From Treponema sp. (GTDB lineage Bacteria > Spirochaetota > Spirochaetia > Treponematales > Treponemataceae), in contig JAILNY010000019.1 in the NCBI GenBank assembly GCA_024691105.1, positions 1 to 7,209 of the forward strand: DNA of 7,209 nucleotides, given 5' to 3'. Shown one piece after another: positions 1 to 6,879 of the stretch; the first letter of the stretch is position 1, and each line of letters begins with the position of its first letter. Made by a program: the position numbers and the translations under genes. The notes below the pieces were generated by a model that was not told where the DNA came from, made no database searches, and saw only the letters and a program-made list of their open reading frames with translations.

Positions 1-20
1 TGTCGCAGGAATCCCGGTAT

Positions 21-581
21 ATGAAGTGCCTCAAATCTGATAAAAACAGCGCAGAGCTTTGCGCATCCATTCTCTTAAAGGGCGGAATCGTTATAATTCC
101 GACCGATACGGTTTACGGTTTTTCCGGAATCGTAGATGAAAAGTCTGAAACAGATTCAAAAATCCGAAAAATCAAGGGTAGGGAAGAAACAAAGCCCTTT
201 ATCCAGCTTATAGGTTCTCCATCAGACATCCATAAATACACCGACGACGTAATACCTGACTCTCTTTTAGCACATTGGCCAGGTCCTCTTACCATAATCG
301 TAAACAATAAGCTTTCAAAAACCACGACGGCTTTCCGTTGCCCGGATGAGAGCTGGCTTTGTGACGTATTGAATAAAGTAAACGCTCCGATTTACTCTTC
401 CAGCGCAAACAGAAGTGGCAGTCCGCTTTTGGACTTTATAGAAAAGATTTGTGCTGAATTTAACGATGAAGTTGATTTGATTGTTGATGACGGTGACAGA
501 ATCGGAGGCGTTGCATCTACAATTGTCAGCGTTGCAGACGGTGATGTAAAGGTAATCCGCCAGGGTGCTGTTAAAATTTAA
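21..581 (+). CDS. tsaC: Threonylcarbamoyl-AMP synthase, short TsaC/YrdC type
   Basis: Family role: makes L-threonylcarbamoyl-adenylate from threonine, bicarbonate and ATP in the cytoplasm. The TsaB/TsaD/TsaE machinery then transfers the group to A37 of ANN-decoding tRNAs (t6A). Seen in the 186-aa protein: the family hallmark PTDTVYG (residues 27-33), KIKGREETKPF (50-60), HWPGPLT (85-91), RCPD (106-109), SSSANRSG (126-133), and the closing STIV (166-169) and RQGA (180-183). The length matches single-domain TsaC (about 190 aa) and lacks the C-terminal domain of the longer Sua5 proteins. The frame stays open upstream to the window edge, but the ATG at 21 puts the hallmark motif at the usual distance, and an AGGA at 7-10 could serve as ribosome binding site. 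It is convergent with thrC. What lies upstream is outside the window. The family call is very secure; the exact start is slightly less so. Confidence 0.95.
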   Translation: MKCLKSDKNSAELCASILLKGGIVIIPTDTVYGFSGIVDEKSETDSKIRKIKGREETKPFIQLIGSPSDIHKYTDDVIPDSLLAHWPGPLTIIVNNKLSKTTTAFRCPDESWLCDVLNKVNAPIYSSSANRSGSPLLDFIEKICAEFNDEVDLIVDDGDRIGGVASTIVSVADGDVKVIRQGAVKI

Positions 582-644
582 GCACAAAAAAAAGCGCCGG
601 ATTTTTCCAGCGCGTTGGTCTAAGCAAAAAAAGCGCCGGATTTT
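579..644. repeat. Direct repeat: duplicated A-tract plus GCGCCGGATTTT module
   Basis: Two copies of one module lie in the tsaC/thrC spacer. The perfect core is 19 bp, at 587-605 and 626-644 (seven A, then GCGCCGGA, then TTTT). Both copies are also preceded by TAAGC (579-583 and 621-625), differing only by a small indel before the A tract. The first TAAGC contains the tsaC stop codon, so the repeat looks like a local duplication that started at the gene end. Each copy supplies the distal arm and U tract of a minus-strand terminator. Confidence 0.8.
586..613 (-). terminator. Distal (second) intrinsic terminator of the lipoprotein-thrC operon
   Basis: Read on the minus strand, this is GCGCTGGA (613-606), a four-base loop, then TCCGGCGC (601-594), followed directly by eight U (593-586). 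The stem has eight pairs, one a G-U wobble. On the plus strand that wobble becomes an A-C mismatch and no T tract follows, so the signal is directional towards thrC. It backs up the terminator at 626-668. Confidence 0.75.
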
Positions 645-668
645 GAAGTAGATTACATTTTCCGGCGC
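626..668 (-). terminator. Proximal intrinsic terminator of the lipoprotein-thrC operon
   Basis: Read on the minus strand, GCGCCGGA (668-661) pairs perfectly with TCCGGCGC (640-633), and seven U follow (632-626). The loop is about 20 nt, with a weak inner GTA/TAC pairing. It begins 13 bp past the thrC stop. The 661-668 arm could also pair with the identical copy at 594-601, so alternative folds are possible. On the plus strand the following bases (CTTGATTAAAAATT) are a poor U tract, so tsaC termination here is uncertain. Confidence 0.75.
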
Positions 669-680
669 CTTGATTAAAAA

Positions 681-2093
681 TTAAAGGTTATTCATTAACC
701 ATTCTTTAAATCTGTTGTAGTCATTTTCCATTGGAATTGCCATGTCAGGAAGCTTCATTACTTTCTGGAGGCGCTCAGGGATAACAGGATCTTTTCCGAT
801 TGCCTGTTTTACAGTTGCCCCGAATTTTGCAGGGTCAGCTGTTTCAAGAATGATTCCGACTGCTTTTTTGTCTACAACAGACTGCGCCCATTCAGGAACA
901 TTTGCTGTAAGACCAGGCTTTGTGTAGTCGCCCTTTAAGCCGCCCATGAGTTTTTCCATCTGACCGTTTCTGATGTCGTCCCATGCTTTCCATGCAACAG
1001 CACCATGTGGATCAATGATGTAGCCGGTCTTTGAATAGCAGTCCTTGATTGATTCGATAATTCCATCATTATCAAGCCAGTAAGAGGCAAAAAGCTTTTT
1101 AACTTCTTCAAGAGAATACATTGCCGCAATACGCTCGTAGTTGCTTGGGGCTCCTACGTCCATTGCGTTTGCAAAAGTTTCTACAGAAGGACGTGCTTCG
1201 TATTTTCCTGTTGCAATCCAATCAGGAATTGTTCTGTTTGAATTTGTTGCAGCAACAAATCCTGTAATTGGTGCTCCCATCTTCTGTGCGATAAGACCAG
1301 ATGTGAGATTACCAAAGTTTCCAGAAGGTACTGTAACAATGATTGAAGGATTTTCAATTTTGTTACTCATGTAGCTTTTTGACTTTGCCAAAAGCGAAGC
1401 ATACATGTAGTAAAAGCCCTGTGGAAGAAGGCGAGAGATGTTGATTGAGTTTGCAGAAGAAAGACGGAACTTATTTCTAAGATCGTTGTCTGTAAATGCT
1501 GTTTTTACAAGCTTCTGACAGTCATCAAAGGTTCCCTTAACTTTGAGTGCCCTGACATTACCTGTAAAAGTAGAAAGTTGTTTTTCCTGGAGGGGAGAAA
1601 TTTTTCCTTCTGGGTACAAAATCGTTACATCAATTCCTTCAACATTATGGAATGCGCTTCCAACAGCACTTCCTGTATCTCCGGAGGTTGCAACAAGAAT
1701 ATGAAGATTGTCATTGTTTTCTTTGTTAAAATATGACATCACGCGGGCCATAAAACGTGCACCAAAATCTTTAAATGCACATGTCGGTCCGTGGAATAAT
1801 TCAAGAACGTAAGTCGTTGTATCAATCTGATTCAACTTAGAAATAAAAGGATAAGCATCCTGAATAATTGCATCAAGGTCTTCGTCAGGAATTTCGCCCT
1901 TACAGTAAGGCTTTGCCATTTCAAGAGCAACAGATCTGAACGATGGTTCTCTGCTGGTACTTAAAACGCTTTCGTCAAGACGAGGAAATTCTACAGGAAT
2001 ATAAAGACCGCCTGTTTTAGAATTCATTCCGTTAAGAACGGCTGTCTTAAAATCTACTTTTACTGAACTGTCTCTTGTATCTGTGTAAATCAT
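681..2093 (-). CDS. thrC: Threonine synthase, PLP-dependent
   Basis: Family role: converts O-phospho-L-homoserine to L-threonine and phosphate, the last step of threonine biosynthesis, in the cytoplasm. The 470-aa protein shows the family in order: HGPTCAFKDFGAR (101-113) with K108 as the expected PLP Schiff-base lysine, ATSGDTGSAV (135-144), STFTGNVRALKVKGTFDDC (174-192), PSGNFGN (256-262) for cofactor phosphate contact, MDVGAPSNYER (311-321), and a DPHGAVAWKAW block further on. The length fits the longer E. coli/yeast-like threonine synthases. The start at 2093 is supported by AAGGAAG (2105-2099, minus strand) five bases upstream. It is the second gene of a minus-strand operon, 19 bp after the lipoprotein, and ends at tandem terminators. 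No homoserine kinase or dehydrogenase gene is in the window, so its substrate must come from genes elsewhere. Confidence 0.97.
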   Translation of the reverse strand: MIYTDTRDSSVKVDFKTAVLNGMNSKTGGLYIPVEFPRLDESVLSTSREPSFRSVALEMAKPYCKGEIPDEDLDAIIQDAYPFISKLNQIDTTTYVLELFHGPTCAFKDFGARFMARVMSYFNKENNDNLHILVATSGDTGSAVGSAFHNVEGIDVTILYPEGKISPLQEKQLSTFTGNVRALKVKGTFDDCQKLVKTAFTDNDLRNKFRLSSANSINISRLLPQGFYYMYASLLAKSKSYMSNKIENPSIIVTVPSGNFGNLTSGLIAQKMGAPITGFVAATNSNRTIPDWIATGKYEARPSVETFANAMDVGAPSNYERIAAMYSLEEVKKLFASYWLDNDGIIESIKDCYSKTGYIIDPHGAVAWKAWDDIRNGQMEKLMGGLKGDYTKPGLTANVPEWAQSVVDKKAVGIILETADPAKFGATVKQAIGKDPVIPERLQKVMKLPDMAIPMENDYNRFKEWLMNNL

Positions 2094-2112
2094 TTTTACT
2101 TCCTTATATATT

Positions 2113-3087
2113 TTACATTGAATAAATCAATTCATTAACAAGATCTTTTGCAAGCTGAACCTGACAGGCTTTTAAGATGTTCCATTTGTTTTTGTCTGTA
2201 ACTGTTGTTGTTTTTGAAGTTGAATAAATTGCTTTGCCGGTTGCGTAATCAATAACAGTTACTGTTCCTGTAAGTGTAAGTGAATAGCCGTCTTCAACTT
2301 CTTTGATGTCACTTGCGTATTTTACTTTTCCGTAAACGATATATTTGTAATATGTAGAAGTTCCTACAAGATTTTTTGCAGCCTGATAAACTGCTTCTGG
2401 ACCTTTATCAATTGCTTTATGAAAGTCAGCATTTTGAGCCTGATATGGATAACCTGCCTTCCAGAATTCCTGCATTGTATTTGAAGAAGTAGAAAGGGCA
2501 GAGTCTAAAACCATTTTGTCTTTCTGGTCATAGTCAACGATGTTTACCAGAATTGCTTTTTTTACAAGAGAAAATCTTACTCTTACCGGTACTTCAAGCT
2601 CAACGGCTTTAATAAGCTTATCGTAGTTTCCTACTGGAGCCTTTGGTGCAAATGTTACAGTTGAATTTATGCTTGAAGAATATACAGGCGGTAAAAACGA
2701 AGCCTGTCCTTTTGCGTTTGTTTCAATTTCGGCTGTTTCAAAGCTATAGCCGTTTTCTGTTCTTTCTAAAGGATATTTTACTGTAAGCTTTAATTCTTCG
2801 TATGGAGTTCCGTCGCTGTGCTTTACGCTGACAACAAAAGGCTGCTTAAAAGCTGTTCCTGCTACAGGAATGTCTGCAGTAGTTACAAGTTCAATCTTCA
2901 TATTCTGAAGATCTTTTTTTAACTGAGATGAATTCTCTGAATTTTCAGAAGAAGCTGTATGTGTTTCGCGGACTTTTGTCTGCTGATTTGAATTAGATTC
3001 CTGACTTGTAGATTCACATGCAGCAAAAACTGAAATTGTGGTAGCTGCAATAAAACTTAAACTTAACAATTTTAGAGTCTTTTTCAT
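2113..3087 (-). CDS. Predicted lipoprotein with Ig-like and possible CsgG/FlgT/LPP20-like regions, function unknown
   Basis: I do not recognise a named gene. Seen: a 324-aa protein with a lipoprotein signal peptide (MKK then a hydrophobic stretch 5-22) ending in VFAAC, with C24 as lipidation site. Phe at -3 is outside the strict lipobox but acceptable in spirochaetes. Residues 25-56 form a polar Ser/Asn/Gln/Glu linker. About 62-170 is beta-rich; VSVKHSDGTPYEELKLTVKYP followed by ETNAKGQASF resembles Big-1-type bacterial Ig domains. About 176-324 has an alpha/beta pattern (GKVKYASD, LTLTGTVTVIDYATGKAIYS, a late CQVQLAKDLVNEL helix) that recalls envelope proteins of the LPP20/FlgT/CsgG group; this is inference only. 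It is probably anchored in the envelope facing the periplasm or surface. The start is supported by AAGGGGA (3103-3097) nine bases upstream and the promoter at 3134-3162. It is the first gene of the operon with thrC; the pairing has no obvious metabolic logic. Confidence 0.85.
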   Translation of the reverse strand: MKKTLKLLSLSFIAATTISVFAACESTSQESNSNQQTKVRETHTASSENSENSSQLKKDLQNMKIELVTTADIPVAGTAFKQPFVVSVKHSDGTPYEELKLTVKYPLERTENGYSFETAEIETNAKGQASFLPPVYSSSINSTVTFAPKAPVGNYDKLIKAVELEVPVRVRFSLVKKAILVNIVDYDQKDKMVLDSALSTSSNTMQEFWKAGYPYQAQNADFHKAIDKGPEAVYQAAKNLVGTSTYYKYIVYGKVKYASDIKEVEDGYSLTLTGTVTVIDYATGKAIYSTSKTTTVTDKNKWNILKACQVQLAKDLVNELIYSM

Positions 3088-3133
3088 TATTAAATATCCC
3101 CTTGATCCCTAATTGTTTTTTAAAATATGGAAT

Positions 3134-3162
3134 ACTTTATCATTTTTGAAGATTTATCTCAA
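3134..3162 (-). promoter_or_regulatory. Sigma70-type promoter of the lipoprotein-thrC operon
   Basis: On the minus strand, TTGAGA (3162-3157) matches five of six -35 bases. After a 17-bp spacer, TAAAGT (3139-3134) matches four of six -10 bases. The predicted transcript starts near 3126, giving a leader of about 39 nt that carries the AAGGGGA ribosome binding site. That is too short for a riboswitch or attenuator, so no threonine-dependent leader control is visible. Confidence 0.55.
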
Positions 3163-3179
3163 TAGTATTGCCTTTTTTT

Positions 3180-3185
3180 TATAAA
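3180..3185 (+). promoter_or_regulatory. Possible -10 element for alr-folC
   Basis: TATAAA matches five of six -10 bases, but the hexamer 17 bp upstream (TCTCAA) is a poor -35. A transcript from here would start near 3192, giving a leader of about 12 nt. Alternatives in the same 116-bp divergent spacer are TAGTAT (3163-3168) and TAAAAT (3190-3195, 15 bp after TTGCCT). Some plus-strand promoter must lie here because alr is the first gene after a divergent one; the exact box is uncertain. Confidence 0.3.
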
Positions 3186-3203
3186 TGACTAAAATCAAGC
3201 CTT

Positions 3204-4415
3204 ATGAGACTTACACATGCAGAAATAAATCTTTCTTACTTGAAAAATAACATAAAAAACATCAAATCGTTACTAAAACCAGAGACTAAAATTTGCTGCG
3301 CAGTAAAAGCGGGCGCTTACGGGAACGGGGCTGTAGAATGTGCAAAGGCCGCAGTAAAAGCGGGAGCTGATTTTTTAGCCATTGCAAATGTAGAAGAAGG
3401 CCGTGAACTCCGTGAAGCAGGAATTAAAGCGCCGCTTTTAATGCTTAGTCTCTGCTGCCCGGATGAAATTGACGACGTTATAAAATATTCAATTACGCCT
3501 CTTGTTTTTGATAAAGAATACATTTCACTTTTAGATTCGCGCCTATCAAAGTTTAATGTAAAAAAAGGCAGCGCAAGATCTAAGGCAGGCCACGAGGCTT
3601 CAAAATCAGAGCGTTCTAAGGCAAAGTTTCCAGTTCATCTTGCAATCGACAGTGGAATGGGGCGAATAGGCTGCTATGCCGAAGAAGCAGCTGACATGGC
3701 AAAGGCAATTGTTAATTCAAAAAATCTTAAGCTTGGTGGAATGTGTACACATTTTGCAGTTTCTGACAGCAATAAAAAATATGATGTAAAATATACGAAA
3801 CAGCAGTTTGAAAATTTTATGACTGCAGTAAAAAATGTAGAAGCTGCAGGAATTAATCCTGGAATTCGTCACAGTGCAAATTCTGCTGCTGCAATTTTTA
3901 ATCCTGATATGCAGCTTGATATGGTACGTCCGGGAATTATTATTTACGGTTATTATCCTGACTTACTCACAAAAGATTATCTTTTAAAAAATGGTGTTGA
4001 CCTTGAACTTAAACCTGTTATGTCTTTAGTTTCAGGTGTATGTGCTATCCGTCATTTTAAAAAAGGAAATTCGATTTCTTACGGCCGCACATGGATTGCA
4101 AAAAAAGATACGGATATTGCAGTAATTCCTGCAGGTTATGGAGACGGATTTTTACGCCGCTTTAATAAAATTGTAAAACCTGTAATCAATGGAAAAGCGT
4201 ATTCAATTTGTGGCCGTATCTGTATGGACCAGTTTATGATAGATCTTGGCAAAGATAATAAAGATGTAAAACGCTGGGATAAGGTTATTTTGTTTGGTGC
4301 AAAAGAAGACGGTGCTTTTGTTGACGCACAGGATATTGCGGATGCCACTGGAACAATTCCGTATGAAATAATGACTGGTATTACAAAGCGCGTTGAACGG
4401 GTTTTCGTAAAATGA
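3204..4415 (+). CDS. alr: Alanine racemase, PLP-dependent
   Basis: Family role: interconverts L- and D-alanine in the cytoplasm, supplying D-Ala for peptidoglycan. The 403-aa protein carries AVKAGAYGNG (33-42) with K35 as PLP lysine, LAIDSGMGRIG (146-156), THFAVSD (182-188), RHSANSAA (222-229), VRPGIIIYG (241-249), SYGRTW (292-297) with Y293 as the second catalytic base, PAGYGDGF (309-316) and GRICMDQFMID (337-347). Two oddities stand out. The Lys motif normally reads AVKADAYGHG, so Asp and His are replaced by Gly and Asn. Residues about 118-142 form a Lys/Arg/Ser/Ala-rich insertion before the IDSGMGRIG strand, which makes the protein longer than the usual 360-380 aa. No clear Shine-Dalgarno precedes the ATG (ATCAAGCCTT), but the N-terminus aligns with the family start. 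It is first in the operon with folC, its stop overlapping the folC start as ATGA. Confidence 0.95.
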   Translation: MRLTHAEINLSYLKNNIKNIKSLLKPETKICCAVKAGAYGNGAVECAKAAVKAGADFLAIANVEEGRELREAGIKAPLLMLSLCCPDEIDDVIKYSITPLVFDKEYISLLDSRLSKFNVKKGSARSKAGHEASKSERSKAKFPVHLAIDSGMGRIGCYAEEAADMAKAIVNSKNLKLGGMCTHFAVSDSNKKYDVKYTKQQFENFMTAVKNVEAAGINPGIRHSANSAAAIFNPDMQLDMVRPGIIIYGYYPDLLTKDYLLKNGVDLELKPVMSLVSGVCAIRHFKKGNSISYGRTWIAKKDTDIAVIPAGYGDGFLRRFNKIVKPVINGKAYSICGRICMDQFMIDLGKDNKDVKRWDKVILFGAKEDGAFVDAQDIADATGTIPYEIMTGITKRVERVFVK

Positions 4416-5737
4416 CAGTTCAGGAATTTTTGACTTGGGTTGACTCGTTTTTAAATTTTGAAAAGCTTCCGCAAAAAAATATTTTCTGGCTTGATATGAT
4501 GGAATTTTTATGCGCTAAGCTTGATAATCCGCAGAATAAAATTCCGTGCTTTCATGTGGCTGGCTCAAAAGGCAAGGGCTCTGTATGTGCGATGCTTGCT
4601 TCTGTTTTGAGCGAGGATAAAAAAAAGGTCGGCGTATACGCATCTCCTCACATTTCAGATTTTCGTGAGAGAATCCGGTTAAACGACAAATTCTTTTCTG
4701 ATGAAGTTTATAAAAGCGCCGCAGTTGAATTAAAAGAAAAATTTGAAAAGATAAAAGATGAACTTCCTAAAGAGCGTGCGGTTACATGGTTTGAGCTTGT
4801 TACTGTTTATGCGTTTTTAGTAATGAAGCATGCCGCTGTTGACTGCGCTGTTTACGAGGTTGGTCTTGGCGGTCGTCTTGATGCGACAAATATTGTAAAG
4901 CCGCTTATTTCTGTTATCAATACAATTGAACTTGAACATACAGAGTTTCTTGGTGATACGCTTGAAAAAATTGCAGCAGAAAAAGCAGGCATTATAAAAG
5001 ACAATATACCTGTAATCTGTTCTGCACAACCGGAAAATGTCAAAAACGTTTTTATTCAAAAAGCAAACGAGCATAATTCAAAAATATATTTTGCAGACGA
5101 ATTGACTCGTCGTCTTGAATTTTCTTATGACAAAAAAAATCAGTTGATGAATGTAGTTTTGGATTCTCCGCTTTTTTCTCGTCCGATAAAATTCAATACA
5201 AAAATGCTTGGTGAATATCAGGCAAAAAATGCGGCATTAGCAGCTCTTGCGTTAAAGCTTGTTTATCCGGATTTTGATGAAGATAAAATTGAAAAAGGTC
5301 TTTCTAAGGTAAGTCTTCCGGCGCGCTTTGAAATTATTCATAACCCGGTGCGCTTTTTAAAATTAGATGACCTTGTAATTGACGGTGCGCATACCGTAAA
5401 AAGTATTACAAACACTCTTGAAACTTTAAATCAGTTTTATTCTGATAGAAAAATCCATCTTTTGTTTGCATGCGCCGCTGATAAAGATGTTGAACATATA
5501 GCGCGCCTTTTTTTGGGGCGATTTGATAAGGTTACTCTTACAAAGCCAGGTCTTACAAAATCCTGTGACACTAAAAAAATGTGTCAGGCTTTTTCTGATG
5601 CAAAAATTGACGCTGATTTTTTTGAAGACTTTAGAGAAGGCATAAAGTCTGCGCTTGAATGTGCGCAGAATGAAAACGCGGTTCTTCTTGTAACAGGTTC
5701 CTTTTATCTTGCAAGTGAACTCAAGAATTTTGTATAA
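4412..5737 (+). CDS. folC: Folylpolyglutamate synthase / dihydrofolate synthase family (Mur ligase fold)
   Basis: Family role: ATP-dependent addition of glutamate to folates, and in bifunctional members to dihydropteroate, in the cytoplasm. The 441-aa protein has the P-loop HVAGSKGKGS (48-57), ASPHISDFRERIRLND (77-92), YEVGLGGRLDATN (148-160), NTIELEHTEFLGDTLEKIAAEKAGIIK (170-196 taken in parts; the EKAGI lysine region is the family's carbamylated-lysine area), LGEYQAKNAA (266-275) and IDGAHTVKS (323-331). Substitutions against the common pattern are GSKGKGS for GTNGKGS, LEH for the usual LDH, and DGAHT for DGAHN. The length is typical. Its ATG overlaps the alr stop (4412-4415), which suggests translational coupling. 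Whether it has both activities or only one cannot be told here, and no other folate gene is in the window. Confidence 0.93.
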   Translation: MTVQEFLTWVDSFLNFEKLPQKNIFWLDMMEFLCAKLDNPQNKIPCFHVAGSKGKGSVCAMLASVLSEDKKKVGVYASPHISDFRERIRLNDKFFSDEVYKSAAVELKEKFEKIKDELPKERAVTWFELVTVYAFLVMKHAAVDCAVYEVGLGGRLDATNIVKPLISVINTIELEHTEFLGDTLEKIAAEKAGIIKDNIPVICSAQPENVKNVFIQKANEHNSKIYFADELTRRLEFSYDKKNQLMNVVLDSPLFSRPIKFNTKMLGEYQAKNAALAALALKLVYPDFDEDKIEKGLSKVSLPARFEIIHNPVRFLKLDDLVIDGAHTVKSITNTLETLNQFYSDRKIHLLFACAADKDVEHIARLFLGRFDKVTLTKPGLTKSCDTKKMCQAFSDAKIDADFFEDFREGIKSALECAQNENAVLLVTGSFYLASELKNFV

Positions 5738-5738
5738 T
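5709..5738 (+). promoter_or_regulatory. Likely trpS promoter overlapping the folC stop codon
   Basis: TTGCAA (5709-5714, four of six -35 bases), an 18-bp spacer, then a perfect TATAAT (5733-5738) that contains the folC TAA. The predicted start is near 5745, with a leader of about 31 nt up to the trpS ATG. This would let trpS and the gene after it be transcribed independently of alr-folC. The leader is too short for a T-box. Confidence 0.55.
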
Positions 5739-5760
5739 ACAAATCAACATTTATAAAAAT

Positions 5761-5768
5761 GAGGAAGG
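5761..5768 (+). promoter_or_regulatory. Strong ribosome binding site for trpS
   Basis: GAGGAAGG lies seven bases before the ATG at 5776. It is the best Shine-Dalgarno on the plus strand of the window and fixes the trpS start, which matters because the protein has an N-terminal extension before its first conserved motif. Confidence 0.85.
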
Positions 5769-5775
5769 TTTTTTA

Positions 5776-6873
5776 ATGTCAGAAATTCAATATACAGATT
5801 TAAATAAAAGTTTTGAAGCAGCTCTCGAGCGAAGCCGCAAAATCGAAGCCGATTTACAGGTTAATCCAAAAAAATATCGTGTTTTAACAGGTGACCGCCC
5901 GACAGGACTTCTCCATATCGGTCATTACTTTGGTTCACTCCAGAACCGCGTACGTCTTGCAAACCTTGGCGTTCCAACAATGATTTTGATTGCAGACTAC
6001 CAGGTTCTTACAGACCACGACGCGTTCGACAAAATCAGCCAGAATACAAAGCAGCTTGTAATTGATTACCTTGCAGCCGGAATTAATCCGGAAAAACAGG
6101 ATGTAATTATTTATCCTCACAGTTACGTTCCGGAATGCAACCAGCTTATGATTCCTTTTCTGACACTTGTTTCGAATGCCGAATTGTCGCGCAACCCGAC
6201 TGTAAAAGAAGAAATTGAATCTGCCGGACTTAAAAACGTAAATGCCGGTATGTATACATATCCTGTTCATCAAGCCTGTGATATTCTTTTCTGCAAGGGA
6301 AACGTTGTCCCTGTAGGAAAAGATCAGCTTCCACACCTTGAAATGACTCGTACAATTGCAAGCCGCTTCAACAAAAAGTTCTGTCTTGATGCTGTAAAAG
6401 AACCTGTATTCCCAGAGCCACAGGCCTTGCTTTCTAAAACTCCAATGATTCTTGGTCTTGATGGAAGTCAGAAAATGTCTAAGAGCCGTGGAAATGCTAT
6501 AATGCTCAGTGCAACAGAAGATGAAACTGCAAAGCTTATTAAAAAAGCAAAAACAGACCAGGACAGAAACATTACTTATGATCCTGTAAACCGCCCTGAA
6601 GTTTCAAACCTTCTTATGCTCATTTCTCTTTGTACAGGAGAAGAACCTGCAGCAATTGCTGCACGTATTGGAGATGGTGGTGGTGGAGCACTTAAGAATG
6701 AACTTACAGTTGCATTAAACGAAAAACTCCGTCCATTACGCGCAGAAAGAGCCCGTCTTGAAGCAGATCCTGAATATATAAGACAGGTATTGCTCAAAGG
6801 TGCAGAACGTGCCCGTGAAATTGGTATTAAAACACTTGAAGAAGTACGTTCAGTTATGAATATGGAGATCTAA
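5776..6873 (+). CDS. trpS: Tryptophanyl-tRNA synthetase (class I)
   Basis: Charges tRNA-Trp with tryptophan using ATP, in the cytoplasm. The 365-aa protein shows TGDRPTGLLHIGHYFGSLQNRV (38-59 in parts; HIGH at 47-50), IADYQVLTDH (72-81), NAELSRNPTVKEE (134-146), YPVHQACDI (162-170), VPVGKDQLPHLEMTR (178-192), LDGSQKMSKSRGN (228-240; KMSKS at 233-237) and a helical C-terminus ending KGAERAREIG-KTLEEVRSVM. The GDRPTG...NRV pattern and the closing KGAERARE block recall the Gram-positive-like TrpRS subgroup rather than the short E. coli form. About 33 residues precede the Rossmann strand, longer than usual, but the strong GAGGAAGG site supports this start. The spacing is 38 bp after folC and 6 bp before the next gene, so it is probably co-transcribed with that gene. 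Confidence 0.96.
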   Translation: MSEIQYTDLNKSFEAALERSRKIEADLQVNPKKYRVLTGDRPTGLLHIGHYFGSLQNRVRLANLGVPTMILIADYQVLTDHDAFDKISQNTKQLVIDYLAAGINPEKQDVIIYPHSYVPECNQLMIPFLTLVSNAELSRNPTVKEEIESAGLKNVNAGMYTYPVHQACDILFCKGNVVPVGKDQLPHLEMTRTIASRFNKKFCLDAVKEPVFPEPQALLSKTPMILGLDGSQKMSKSRGNAIMLSATEDETAKLIKKAKTDQDRNITYDPVNRPEVSNLLMLISLCTGEEPAAIAARIGDGGGGALKNELTVALNEKLRPLRAERARLEADPEYIRQVLLKGAERAREIGIKTLEEVRSVMNMEI

Positions 6874-6879
6874 AAAATT

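Noticed and set aside
1..20. Possible upstream extension of tsaC, since the frame is open to base 1
   Set aside because: The ATG at 21 already places PTDTVYG at the normal distance, an AGGA sits upstream, and no alternative start codon is visible in frame in these 20 bases.
3088..3203. Riboswitch or threonine attenuator in the divergent spacer
   Set aside because: The likely minus-strand leader is about 39 nt and contains only a ribosome site. The T run at 3173-3180 has no GC-rich stem before it.
5738..5775. T-box or Trp attenuator before trpS
   Set aside because: Only 38 bases separate folC from trpS, with no hairpin-plus-U-tract and no Trp-codon leader peptide.
5935..6336. Minus-strand 133-codon open frame inside trpS
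   Set aside because: It is fully antisense to the conserved catalytic core of TrpRS, has no family-like motifs, and reads as a Cys/Asn/Phe-rich shadow. The other antisense frames in tsaC, alr, folC and thrC are rejected for the same reason.
6670..6690. GGGG glycine run in TrpRS as a possible frameshift or slippage site
   Set aside because: The frame is intact, and a Gly-rich turn before the C-terminal helices (as in GGLGD-type sequences) is normal for the family.
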